Origin: an uncultured Clostridia bacterium
GTDB lineage: Bacteria; Bacillota; Clostridia; Oscillospirales; Acutalibacteraceae
Length of the DNA stretch: 6,202 bases
Reading direction: 5' to 3'
Assembly: GCA_946187095.1 (NCBI GenBank)
Contig: CAMHPW010000069.1
Coordinates: 1 to 6,202, forward strand
The notes beneath the pieces were generated by a model that did not search any database, was not told where the DNA came from, and saw only the letters and a list, made by a program, of their open reading frames with translations. The translations under genes and the position numbers were made by a program. Shown piece by piece: positions 1 to 6,199 of the stretch; positions within the stretch are counted from its first letter, which is position 1; every line of letters starts with the position of its first letter.

Positions 1-28
1 AAATCAAACAGTAATTTCAAAAAATATC

Positions 29-57
29 TTGAAAAAATACGGAATATATTATATAAT
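29..57 (+). promoter_or_regulatory. Sigma-A type promoter of the polyamine operon
   Basis: A -35 box TTGAAA (29-34) and a perfect -10 box TATAAT (52-57) are separated by exactly 17 bases. The flanks are A/T-rich, and the A-rich bases 1-28 could act as an UP element. The expected transcription start is about 64-66. No other -35/-10 pair with good spacing was found before the first gene, so this promoter probably drives the whole operon. No recognisable operator was seen. Confidence 0.8.
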
Positions 58-228
58 CAATCATTGTGAGAAGGGGTTTGAGTTTCAGAGTCCCTCCAAA
101 GCGATTTTTACGAACCACTCATTAAAGAGTTAAGGCATACGGACAGCCGGGTTCACTGCCGATTGGTGGGTTTATCCACTTTATTGATTTTATACTTTCG
201 TTTTGATAAGTCGGTTGTCGGATAATCA

Positions 229-300
229 ATGCAGAATATCCTGTTATACAGACTTATGAAACGGTCAATAAGAGTAGTAAAAGTATTTGTTGCTATATAG
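229..300 (+). CDS. Possible 23-codon leader peptide in the speA leader
   Basis: ATG at 229 opens a 23-codon frame ending at TAG 298-300. An internal ATG at 256 would give 14 codons. The peptide starts MQNILLYRL and ends VVKVFVAI; it is hydrophobic and basic, with three arginine codons (AGA, CGG, AGA) and two lysines. The stop codon directly abuts the proposed antiterminator arm (301-310), so a ribosome paused at the stop would cover that arm. The weakness is initiation: only a poor CGGA stretch (219-222) precedes ATG 229, and nothing useful precedes ATG 256. Open frames of this length arise by chance, so this is a hypothesis rather than a called gene. Confidence 0.22.
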   Translation: MQNILLYRLMKRSIRVVKVFVAI

Positions 301-310
301 GCTCTGCGTA
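300..310 (+). promoter_or_regulatory. Candidate antiterminator arm
   Basis: GCT-C-TGCGTA (301-310) is complementary to TACGCAAGC (400-408), with one bulged base (C304). G300 can add a wobble pair with T409. These nine Watson-Crick pairs use the 5' arm of the terminator stem, so the two structures cannot coexist. The same bases 303-309 can pair with ATGCAGA (229-235), including one G-U pair, which would free the terminator. Established by inspection only. Confidence 0.42.
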
Positions 311-400
311 CCCTTTTATCTGATGATGTGTGGTTATCGGTTTTCCGAAAAAGAATTTTTTCGGGTATTTATGGCAATCACGAATATCACCGAAAAATTT

Positions 401-436
401 ACGCAAGCTGTCTGTTGGGTCAGTTTGCGTTTTTTT
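401..436 (+). terminator. Intrinsic terminator in the leader, upstream of speA
   Basis: ACGCAAGCTG (401-410) and CAGTTTGCGT (421-430) form a 10-base-pair stem with a single G-U pair and a 10-base loop. A run of seven T residues (430-436) follows, the classical Rho-independent form. It lies downstream of the operon's own promoter and only 15 bases before the speA start codon, with the ribosome binding site after it. It therefore cannot simply end a preceding gene transcribed from further left; it is best read as a regulatory attenuator. Confidence 0.82.
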
Positions 437-440
437 GTGC

Positions 441-445
441 TGAGG
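441..445 (+). promoter_or_regulatory. Ribosome binding site fixing the speA start
   Basis: TGAGG lies 6 bases before ATG 452 and just after the terminator T-tract. It decides the start: the reading frame stays open back to 287, but the earlier candidates (TTG 287, ATG 323, ATG 371) have no ribosome binding site and would place the terminator hairpin inside the coding sequence. Confidence 0.7.
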
Positions 446-451
446 TTTATT

Positions 452-1909
452 ATGGGAGAAGAAAGAAAACTTAATCAAAATCATGCCCCTATTTATGAGG
501 CACTGGAAAATTTTCGTAAGATGCGTGTTGTGCCGTTCGATGTTCCCGGACACAAACACGGCAGGGGAAATCCTGAACTGACTGAATTTCTGGGAAAACA
601 ATGTGTAAGTATTGATGTCAACAGCATGAAACCGCTGGATAACCTTTGTCACCCTGTTTCTGTCATCAAAGAGGCAGAACTGCTTTGTGCGGACGCATTC
701 GGTGCTTATCATGCTTTTCTGATGGTAGGCGGAACAACCAGTTCCGTACAGAGTATGGTGTTATCGGTCTGTAAGCGTGGCGATAAAATCATACTGCCAC
801 GGAATGTTCACCGCAGTGTGATTAATGCGTTGGTGCTTTGCGGTGCAATTCCTGTTTATGTCAATCCCGAAGTGGATACAAAGTTAGGAATATCTCTTGG
901 TATGAAAAGGGAACAGGTAGCCAAAGCGATTGAAGAAAATCCCGATGCGGTTGCGGTTTTAGTCAACAATCCCACCTATTACGGAATATGCAGTGATATG
1001 AAAGCGATTGTTGCCATGGCACACAAGGCAGGTATGTATTGTCTTGCTGATGAAGCACACGGAACACATTTCTATTTTGGTGAAAATATGCCGATATCTG
1101 CGATGAAAGCGGGAGCAGATATGGCTTCTGTTTCCATGCACAAAAGCGGAGGAAGTCTTACACAGTCCAGTCTTTTGCTGATGGGAAAGAATGTCAATGC
1201 AGGACACGTCCGTCAGATTATCAACCTGACACAGACAACATCAGGAAGTTATTTACTGATGTCCAGTCTGGATATCAGCAGACGTAATTTAGTACTGCGT
1301 GGCAGGAAAGTCTTTGCCAAAGTAGTAAATATGGCGGAATATGCCCGTGAGGAAATCAATGCCATAGGAGGCTATTACGCTTTCGGAAAAGAACTCATCA
1401 ACGGTAATTCCGTTTTTGACTTTGACCCGACAAAACTGAGTGTTCATACCAGAGATATCGGTCTGGCAGGCATTGAAGTCTATGACATTCTGCGTGATGA
1501 ATACGATATTCAGATAGAATTCGGTGATATCGGCAATATACTGGCATATCTTTCCATAGGCGACCGCAGACAGGAACTGGAAAGACTGGTAAGTGCATTG
1601 GCAGAGATAAGACGCAGATATCAGAAAGACAGCAGTGGTCTGCTCAGTCAGGAATATATCGACCCCGAAGTGGTAACCAGTCCGCAGGAAGCCTTTTATG
1701 CCAAAAAGCACAGTGTTCCTCTCAGAGAAAGTGTTGGTTGTATATGCAGTGAATTTGTCATGTGCTATCCTCCCGGTATTCCGATTTTAGCCCCGGGAGA
1801 ACGCATTACGCCCGAAATTCTTGACTATATTGAATATGCCAAATTAAAGGGCTGTTCCATGACAGGACCTGAAGACCCTGATATCTTAAATCTGAATGTT
1901 TTGGTGTAA
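452..1909 (+). CDS. speA: Arginine decarboxylase, PLP-dependent, fold type I (Orn/Lys/Arg decarboxylase family)
   Basis: This 485-residue protein should decarboxylate arginine to agmatine in the cytoplasm, the first step of the pathway. It has the short form of the family, close in length to Bacillus SpeA (about 490 residues), without the N-terminal wing domain of enterobacterial inducible enzymes. Visible landmarks are FDVPGHKHGRG (29-39), a VGGTTSSVQ cofactor-phosphate region (92-100), DEAHGTHF (200-207) with the cofactor-stacking and ring-nitrogen residues, and SMHKSGGSLTQ (228-238), where K231 is the expected Schiff-base lysine. The C-terminal domain carries CYPPGIPILAPGE (438-450). The family includes lysine and ornithine decarboxylases and sequence alone does not settle substrate; the agmatinase-type gene two genes downstream makes arginine most likely. 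The start is ATG 452, supported by TGAGG 6 bases upstream. speE follows after 11 bases, indicating one operon. Confidence 0.9.
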   Translation: MGEERKLNQNHAPIYEALENFRKMRVVPFDVPGHKHGRGNPELTEFLGKQCVSIDVNSMKPLDNLCHPVSVIKEAELLCADAFGAYHAFLMVGGTTSSVQSMVLSVCKRGDKIILPRNVHRSVINALVLCGAIPVYVNPEVDTKLGISLGMKREQVAKAIEENPDAVAVLVNNPTYYGICSDMKAIVAMAHKAGMYCLADEAHGTHFYFGENMPISAMKAGADMASVSMHKSGGSLTQSSLLLMGKNVNAGHVRQIINLTQTTSGSYLLMSSLDISRRNLVLRGRKVFAKVVNMAEYAREEINAIGGYYAFGKELINGNSVFDFDPTKLSVHTRDIGLAGIEVYDILRDEYDIQIEFGDIGNILAYLSIGDRRQELERLVSALAEIRRRYQKDSSGLLSQEYIDPEVVTSPQEAFYAKKHSVPLRESVGCICSEFVMCYPPGIPILAPGERITPEILDYIEYAKLKGCSMTGPEDPDILNLNVLV

Positions 1910-1920
1910 GGAGTGTTTTT

Positions 1921-2781
1921 ATGGAATTATGGTTCAGTGAGTTTCATGCTCCCGATGTCAAGCACAGTATCAAAGTAAAACGACATCTTTATTCGGAAAC
2001 AAGTGACTATCAGCAGATTGATATTTTTGAAACCTTTGAGTTCGGACGTGTTCTTGCTCTGGACGGCGATGTTATGCTGACAGAACGTGATGAGTTCATC
2101 TATGACGAAATGATTACTCATGTTCCTATGTCGGTTCACCCGAATATCAGAGATATTCTGATTATCGGTGTGGGCGATGGCGGTGTTGTGGGACAGCTGA
2201 CACGGTATAAAACGGTAGAACGCATAGACCTTGTGGAAATGGATCCATTGGTTCTTGACGCTTGCCGAAAATATCTGCCTGAAAATTCCAGTCAGCTCAA
2301 CGACAGCCGTGTCAATATTTATTTTGACAATGCCCTGCGGTTTATCCGCCGTTGTAAGGAAGAATATGATTTGATTATTGTGGACTCTCCCGACCCTTTC
2401 GGCCCCTCAGAAGGCTTTTTTACCAGAGAATTTTATGGTATCTGTTACAATGCTCTGAAAAGTGACGGTATTATGGTAAATCAGCAGGGAAGTCCGTTTT
2501 ATAAACACGATGCAGAAGCAATGAAAAGAAGTCATAAAAGAATTGCCAGCACATTTCCTGTCAGCAGGGTCTATCAGGCACATATTCCCACCTATGCGGC
2601 AGGATACTGGCTTTTCGGGTTTGCCAGCAAAAAGTATCACCCTATTGACGATTTGAATGTGGAAAAATGGCTGGCACTTCATCTGACAACCCAGTATTAT
2701 ACCACAAAACTGCATATCGGGTCTTTTTATCTGCCCGCATTTTTAGAGAGAATGTTGGAGGAGGTGGAACAGTCATGCTGA
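1921..2781 (+). CDS. speE: Spermidine synthase-like aminopropyltransferase (divergent)
   Basis: This 286-residue protein matches the SpeE family over its full length. The N-terminal beta domain runs to about residue 70 (IFETFEFGRVLALDG 35-49, TERDEFIYDEM 54-64) and a Rossmann methyltransferase-like domain follows. Typical members transfer an aminopropyl group from decarboxylated S-adenosylmethionine to putrescine. Retained residues include D86 in GVGDGG (83-88), E106 and D108 in VEMD, D155 and D158 in VDSPDPFGP, and IPTY (222-225). Departures from the family pattern as I remember it: the second glycine of GGGDG is V84, the usual glutamate after that loop is Q92, and the adenine-binding Asp-Gly is N137-A138. 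No speD is in the window to supply the cosubstrate. Start ATG 1921 has AAGGAG at 1908-1913, overlapping the speA stop. The 3' end overlaps speB by 7 bases. The fold is certain; the substrate is not. Confidence 0.82.
   Translation: MELWFSEFHAPDVKHSIKVKRHLYSETSDYQQIDIFETFEFGRVLALDGDVMLTERDEFIYDEMITHVPMSVHPNIRDILIIGVGDGGVVGQLTRYKTVERIDLVEMDPLVLDACRKYLPENSSQLNDSRVNIYFDNALRFIRRCKEEYDLIIVDSPDPFGPSEGFFTREFYGICYNALKSDGIMVNQQGSPFYKHDAEAMKRSHKRIASTFPVSRVYQAHIPTYAAGYWLFGFASKKYHPIDDLNVEKWLALHLTTQYYTTKLHIGSFYLPAFLERMLEEVEQSC
2757..2767 (+). promoter_or_regulatory. Ribosome binding site fixing the speB start
   Basis: GGAGGAGGTGG lies within the last codons of speE, with its GGAGG core 10 bases before ATG 2775. 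This very strong site sets the speB start at 2775 rather than at the in-frame upstream codons from 2667, and suggests translational coupling to speE. Confidence 0.8.
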
Positions 2782-3632
2782 AACCCAATATTGAAAGTTT
2801 TATCGGCTGTGACAGTGATTATGAAAATGCCGATATTGTTCTTTTCGGAACGCCGTTTGATTCGACAACCAGTTTTCGTCCGGGAGCAAGGTTTGGTTGT
2901 TCGGCAATACGGCACGAAAGTTTCGGACTGGAAACATTCAGTCCTTATCAGAACAAGGATTTGACAGACTGCCGTATATTTGACAGCGGTGATTTGGAAT
3001 TATGTTTCGGAAAAGCGGAACTGGCTTTGCAGGATATTGAAGACCGTGCGTCAGAGATTCTAAAAGATAACAAACTGCCTGTTATGATAGGCGGAGAACA
3101 TTTGGTAACACTGGGTAGTGTGAGAGCAGTATACCGAAAATATCCTGATTTGCACATTATCCATTTTGATGCACACGCTGATTTACGCAACGATTATTTA
3201 GGAGCAGAATTAAGTCATGCCTGTGTCATGCGACGCTGTCATGATTTGTTGGGCGATAACAGAATTCATCAGTTCTGTATAAGAAGCGGAGAAAAAGCGG
3301 AATTTGTCTTTGCCGAAAAACATACAGATATTCATTTGTTTTCTTTTGACGGTCTTGACGAAGTGGTGGAATATTTGCAACAGTCACAGATACCCGTCTA
3401 TTTTACGATTGATTTGGACTGTTTAGACCCGTCAGTTTTTTCGGGAACAGGTACACCCGAAGCAGGCGGTGTACCGTTCAGTCAGTTGCTGACAGCGTTA
3501 ATCAAAGTCAGCAGAACCAACATTGTGGGAGCAGATATCAATGAGTTAGCCCCTATGTTAGACAGTAGCGGTGTATCAACAGCAGTTGCCTGTAAAGTTC
3601 TGCGGGAATTGCTGTTGGCTGTCAGTCACTGA
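2775..3632 (+). CDS. speB: Agmatinase or aminopropylagmatine ureohydrolase (arginase superfamily)
   Basis: This 285-residue cytoplasmic enzyme belongs to the manganese-dependent ureohydrolases and has the usual agmatinase length (about 290). The two-metal site is complete: GGEH (106-109, H109), FDAHAD (131-136, D132, H134, D136) and TIDLDCLDP (211-219, D213, D215). GTGTPEAGG (224-232) and GADINELAP (252-260) are further signatures. It releases urea from a guanidino substrate; agmatine to putrescine is the default assignment. Because carboxyspermidine-type genes follow, aminopropylagmatine to spermidine is a serious alternative that sequence reading cannot exclude. Start ATG 2775 overlaps the speE stop by 7 bases and is served by a strong ribosome binding site inside speE, so the two are probably translationally coupled. 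The next gene starts 28 bases downstream. Confidence 0.88.
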   Translation: MLKPNIESFIGCDSDYENADIVLFGTPFDSTTSFRPGARFGCSAIRHESFGLETFSPYQNKDLTDCRIFDSGDLELCFGKAELALQDIEDRASEILKDNKLPVMIGGEHLVTLGSVRAVYRKYPDLHIIHFDAHADLRNDYLGAELSHACVMRRCHDLLGDNRIHQFCIRSGEKAEFVFAEKHTDIHLFSFDGLDEVVEYLQQSQIPVYFTIDLDCLDPSVFSGTGTPEAGGVPFSQLLTALIKVSRTNIVGADINELAPMLDSSGVSTAVACKVLRELLLAVSH

Positions 3633-3660
3633 TATTCAGAATAAAGGAGATTATGTTAAT

Positions 3661-4920
3661 ATGAGCAGAGTTTTAGTAATAGGTTGTGGGGGAGTAGCGT
3701 CTGTTGCAATACAGAAGTGTTGTCAGGCGAGTGAAGTATTTCAGGAACTGTGTATTGCCAGCCGAACCAAGGCAAAATGCGACAGTCTTGCCGAAAAACT
3801 TTCCAAAAAAACAAAAACCAGAATTACCACTGCACAGGTTGATGCCGATGACGTTCAGCAGGTTATCCATCTTATCAATGACTATAAGCCCGATTTGGTA
3901 ATGAATATCGCTTTACCCTATCAGGATCTTACCATTATGGACGCTTGTCTTGCCTGCAAAGTCAACTATATGGATACCGCCAATTATGAACCCGAAGATA
4001 CAGACGACCCCGAATGGCGTGCCGTTTACGAAAAGCGTTGTCAGGAAAAAGGATTTTCCGCTTATTTTGATTACAGCTGGCAGTGGAATTATCGTGAAAA
4101 ATTTGAGAAAGCAGGACTTACCGCTTTACTGGGCTGCGGTTTCGACCCCGGTGTAACACAGGCATATTGTGCCTATGCCTTGAAACATGAATTTGATACC
4201 ATTGATACCATTGATATTTTAGACTGTAACGGCGGTGACCATGGTTATCCGTTTGCGACAAACTTCAATCCCGAAGTCAATCTGCGTGAAGTTTCCGCCC
4301 CCGGAAGTTACTGGGAAAACGGACACTGGGTAGAAATTCCGCCAATGAGTATCAGACGGGAATATGATTTTGACAGTGTAGGCAAAAAGGATATGTACCT
4401 TTTACATCATGAAGAAATTGAATCCCTTGCCGAGAACATTCCCGATGTACAGAGAATCCGTTTCTTTATGACTTTCGGACAGAGTTATCTTACCCATATG
4501 AAATGTCTGGAAAATGTGGGTATGTTATCCACAACACCTGTGCTTTTTGAGGGTAAGGAAATCGTTCCCATAAAATTTCTGAAAGCCTTATTGCCCGACC
4601 CCGCAACACTGGGTGAAAGAACTCACGGCAAAACCAATATCGGCTGTATTTTCACAGGAAAGAAAGACGGCAGGAAAAAGATTTATTCCATTTATAATGT
4701 CTGTGACCATCAGGAATGTTATCAGGAAGTCGGCAGTCAGGCAATAAGTTATACCACAGGTGTTCCAGCCATGTGCGGTGCTTTGATGTTGCTCAGCGGA
4801 AAATGGAATATGACAGGTGTGCATACTGTGGAAGAATTTGACCCCGACCCGTTTCTGGAAGCACTTTGTCAGTACGGTCTGCCTTACAGAGAAAATCACA
4901 GTCCCGAAATAGTTGACTGA
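3661..4920 (+). CDS. Carboxynorspermidine/carboxyspermidine dehydrogenase (saccharopine dehydrogenase family)
   Basis: This 419-residue cytoplasmic enzyme should reductively condense aspartate semialdehyde with a diamine (putrescine, or 1,3-diaminopropane in Vibrio) using NADPH, forming carboxyspermidine or carboxynorspermidine. An N-terminal Rossmann fold is clear: VLVIGCGGVA (4-13), then ASRTK (33-37) after the second strand, where R35 fits NADP(H) preference. Other family landmarks are MDTANYEPED (104-113), LLGCGFDPGVTQ (156-167) and NGGDHGYPFATNFNPE (190-205). Length suits the family (about 400-415). Start ATG 3661 is preceded by AAAGGAGA (3643-3650), 10 bases away; in-frame codons back to 3571 lie inside speB and lack such a site. 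Placement directly before nspC, only 14 bases away, supports this over saccharopine dehydrogenase or homospermidine synthase. An agmatine-using version (carboxyaminopropylagmatine dehydrogenase) is possible and looks alike. Confidence 0.87.
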   Translation: MSRVLVIGCGGVASVAIQKCCQASEVFQELCIASRTKAKCDSLAEKLSKKTKTRITTAQVDADDVQQVIHLINDYKPDLVMNIALPYQDLTIMDACLACKVNYMDTANYEPEDTDDPEWRAVYEKRCQEKGFSAYFDYSWQWNYREKFEKAGLTALLGCGFDPGVTQAYCAYALKHEFDTIDTIDILDCNGGDHGYPFATNFNPEVNLREVSAPGSYWENGHWVEIPPMSIRREYDFDSVGKKDMYLLHHEEIESLAENIPDVQRIRFFMTFGQSYLTHMKCLENVGMLSTTPVLFEGKEIVPIKFLKALLPDPATLGERTHGKTNIGCIFTGKKDGRKKIYSIYNVCDHQECYQEVGSQAISYTTGVPAMCGALMLLSGKWNMTGVHTVEEFDPDPFLEALCQYGLPYRENHSPEIVD

Positions 4921-4921
4921 C

Positions 4922-4928
4922 GGAGGAG
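4922..4928 (+). promoter_or_regulatory. Ribosome binding site supporting the TTG start of nspC
   Basis: GGAGGAG in the 14-base gap after the dehydrogenase gene lies 6 bases before TTG 4935. It supports the rare start codon: the next in-frame ATG falls about 95 codons later, past the active-site lysine, so it cannot be the start. Confidence 0.8.
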
Positions 4929-4934
4929 AAAGTA

Positions 4935-6167
4935 TTGTCTGAATATTTAGCAGATAGCCGTAAGGTGTTTTCGGCACTGGACGGAGAAGACCCTATAACT
5001 TTATTTTCCGCTTTAAAGACCCCGTGTTATATTATTGACGAGGTACAGTTGCGGAAAAACGGTGAAATTCTCTGTAAGGTAGCAGAAAACACGGGCTGTA
5101 AAATATTGCTGGCACAGAAAGCCTTTTCCAATTATAATTTTTATCCTTTATTGGCGGAATATCTGTCGGGAACAGAAGCAAGCGGTCTTTTTGAAGCAAG
5201 ACTGGGTTATGAAGAAATGCCTGATAAAGAAGTCCATGTTTTTTGCGGAGCTTACCGTGAAGACGAATTTGACGAACTGTTGCAATATGCCGACCACATT
5301 GTTTTTAATTCCCCTCATCAGCTGAAAAAGTTCGGCTTTTCGGCAAAGGAAAAAGGAAAAAGTATCGGGTTAAGAATTAATCCTGAATTTTCCACACAGG
5401 ACGGACACGGGATATATGACCCTTGTGCATATGGCAGTCGTCTGGGAACAACACGCTGTCAGTGGGATACAGAAATGACTTCTGAACTTGTGGCTTTACT
5501 GGACGGTCTGCATTTTCATACATTATGTGAACAGAACGCTGACGATTTAGTCAGAACGGTAACCGCTGTAGAAAACAGGTTCGGGGATATTCTGCCCAAA
5601 ATGAAGTGGCTCAATATGGGCGGAGGACATCACATTACCCGATGGGATTATGCTATTTCTTTACTGGAACGGTGTATTACCGATGTACAGAAAAAATGGA
5701 ATGTGCAGGTTTATCTTGAACCGGGTGAGGCAGTTGCTCTGAATGCGGGATATCTTGCGACAAGAGTACTGGATATTGTGCAAAGCGGAGATATCTGCAA
5801 TGCCATACTTGATGTCAGTGCCAGCTGTCATATGCCTGACGTTATCGAAATGCCCTATACACCGCCGTTGTATGGTGCTATGGCAGAAAAATCGGCACAT
5901 TGTTACCGTCTTACCTGTCCTACCTGTCTTGCGGGTGATGTTATCGGCGACTATTATTTTGGTAAAGATTTGCATATCGGTGATATGTTGCTGTTCGGAG
6001 ATATGGCAATTTACTCTACTTGTAAGAACAACACATTCAACGGTATGCCCTTGCCGAACATTTTCCGACTGAATGAAAACAGAATGTGCCGTCAGATTAC
6101 GGATTTTGATTATTATGACTTCAAAATGAGATTGGGCAGCAAAAAATATTCATCGTCGGCTCGATGA
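4935..6167 (+). CDS. nspC: Carboxynorspermidine/carboxyspermidine decarboxylase, PLP-dependent, fold type III
   Basis: This 410-residue protein should decarboxylate carboxyspermidine (or carboxynorspermidine) to spermidine (or norspermidine), the last step after the dehydrogenase. It is an alanine-racemase-fold decarboxylase related to diaminopimelate and ornithine decarboxylases. The PLP lysine is K62 in LAQKAFSNY. Other landmarks are HFHTLCE (193-199), the glycine-rich phosphate loop NMGGGHH (227-233), LEPGEAV (261-267), and CPTCLAGDVIGDY (328-340), where C331 and D335 are the expected C-terminal active-site residues contributed across the dimer. Translation begins at TTG 4935 with GGAGGAG just upstream. 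This gives about 28 residues before the conserved TPCYIIDE start of the barrel, slightly longer than usual. The rare start codon may lower its expression relative to the neighbours. It lies 14 bases after the dehydrogenase gene, as in other carboxyspermidine operons. Confidence 0.9.
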   Translation: MSEYLADSRKVFSALDGEDPITLFSALKTPCYIIDEVQLRKNGEILCKVAENTGCKILLAQKAFSNYNFYPLLAEYLSGTEASGLFEARLGYEEMPDKEVHVFCGAYREDEFDELLQYADHIVFNSPHQLKKFGFSAKEKGKSIGLRINPEFSTQDGHGIYDPCAYGSRLGTTRCQWDTEMTSELVALLDGLHFHTLCEQNADDLVRTVTAVENRFGDILPKMKWLNMGGGHHITRWDYAISLLERCITDVQKKWNVQVYLEPGEAVALNAGYLATRVLDIVQSGDICNAILDVSASCHMPDVIEMPYTPPLYGAMAEKSAHCYRLTCPTCLAGDVIGDYYFGKDLHIGDMLLFGDMAIYSTCKNNTFNGMPLPNIFRLNENRMCRQITDFDYYDFKMRLGSKKYSSSAR

Positions 6168-6193
6168 GAATATATCATTTTCTGACAATAAAT

Positions 6194-6199
6194 GGAGAG
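6194..6199 (+). promoter_or_regulatory. Ribosome binding site of the next, unseen operon gene
   Basis: GGAGAG lies at the right edge, 27 bases after the nspC stop, with no terminator hairpin in between. A start codon is expected just beyond 6202. Related clostridial operons often continue with agmatine deiminase or N-carbamoylputrescine amidase, but the gene itself is outside this window. Confidence 0.6.

Larger units (their letters stand above)
64..451 (+). promoter_or_regulatory. Long structured 5' leader, candidate attenuator or riboswitch
   Basis: Nearly 390 bases lie between the predicted transcription start and the speA start codon, with no convincing protein gene. Hairpins found by eye: 72-95 (weak), 117-130 (ACTC/GAGT), 140-161 (CGG-A-CAG/CTG-CCG, 9-base loop), 165-180 (GTGG/CCAC), 183-230 (closed by ATTGATT/AATCAAT), 253-272 (CTTAT/ATAAG) and 345-364 (CCGAAAAA/TTTTTCGG). 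The leader ends in an intrinsic terminator at 401-436. Segment 300-310 can pair with 400-409 and would then break the terminator. Segment 229-235 can in turn pair with 303-309. This is the usual three-state layout of an attenuator. I did not recognise T-box, SAM, lysine, guanidine, cyclic-di-GMP or other familiar riboswitch signatures. The ligand or trigger is unknown; a polyamine, arginine or ornithine would fit the genes. The pairings are hand-derived with no covariation test. Confidence 0.6.

Noticed and set aside
64..340. Known riboswitch, T-box, 6S RNA or tRNA in the leader
   Set aside because: No T-box motif, no familiar SAM, lysine, guanidine or cyclic-di-GMP core, and no cloverleaf were found. 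The GGTTC at 150-154 sits in the loop of hairpin 140-161 and lacks the rest of a tRNA.
345..364. Second intrinsic terminator in the leader
   Set aside because: The CCGAAAAA/TTTTTCGG hairpin has an A/T-rich stem and no T-tract after it, so it is not a good terminator.
287..451. N-terminal extension of speA to TTG 287, ATG 323 or ATG 371
   Set aside because: None has a ribosome binding site, the added residues do not resemble the family, and the extension spans a strong terminator. ATG 452 with TGAGG gives the normal family length.
293..2715. Open frames on the minus strand opposite speA and speE
   Set aside because: They lie opposite well-supported genes and show no recognisable domains or ribosome binding sites that I could see.
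2667..2774. Earlier in-frame start for speB
   Set aside because: It would overlap speE by more than 100 bases, and the strong ribosome binding site at 2757-2767 points to ATG 2775, which gives a typical agmatinase length.
3571..3660. Earlier in-frame start for the dehydrogenase
   Set aside because: This stretch lies mostly inside speB. The Rossmann strand begins directly after ATG 3661, which has its own AAAGGAGA site.
3653..3664. ATG at 3653, nearer the usual spacing from the ribosome binding site
   Set aside because: It encodes only three codons before a TGA and is in a different frame from the dehydrogenase; most likely incidental.
3661..4920. Saccharopine dehydrogenase or homospermidine synthase
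   Set aside because: The fold is shared, but the gene sits directly before nspC in a polyamine operon and has the length and motifs of the carboxyspermidine branch.
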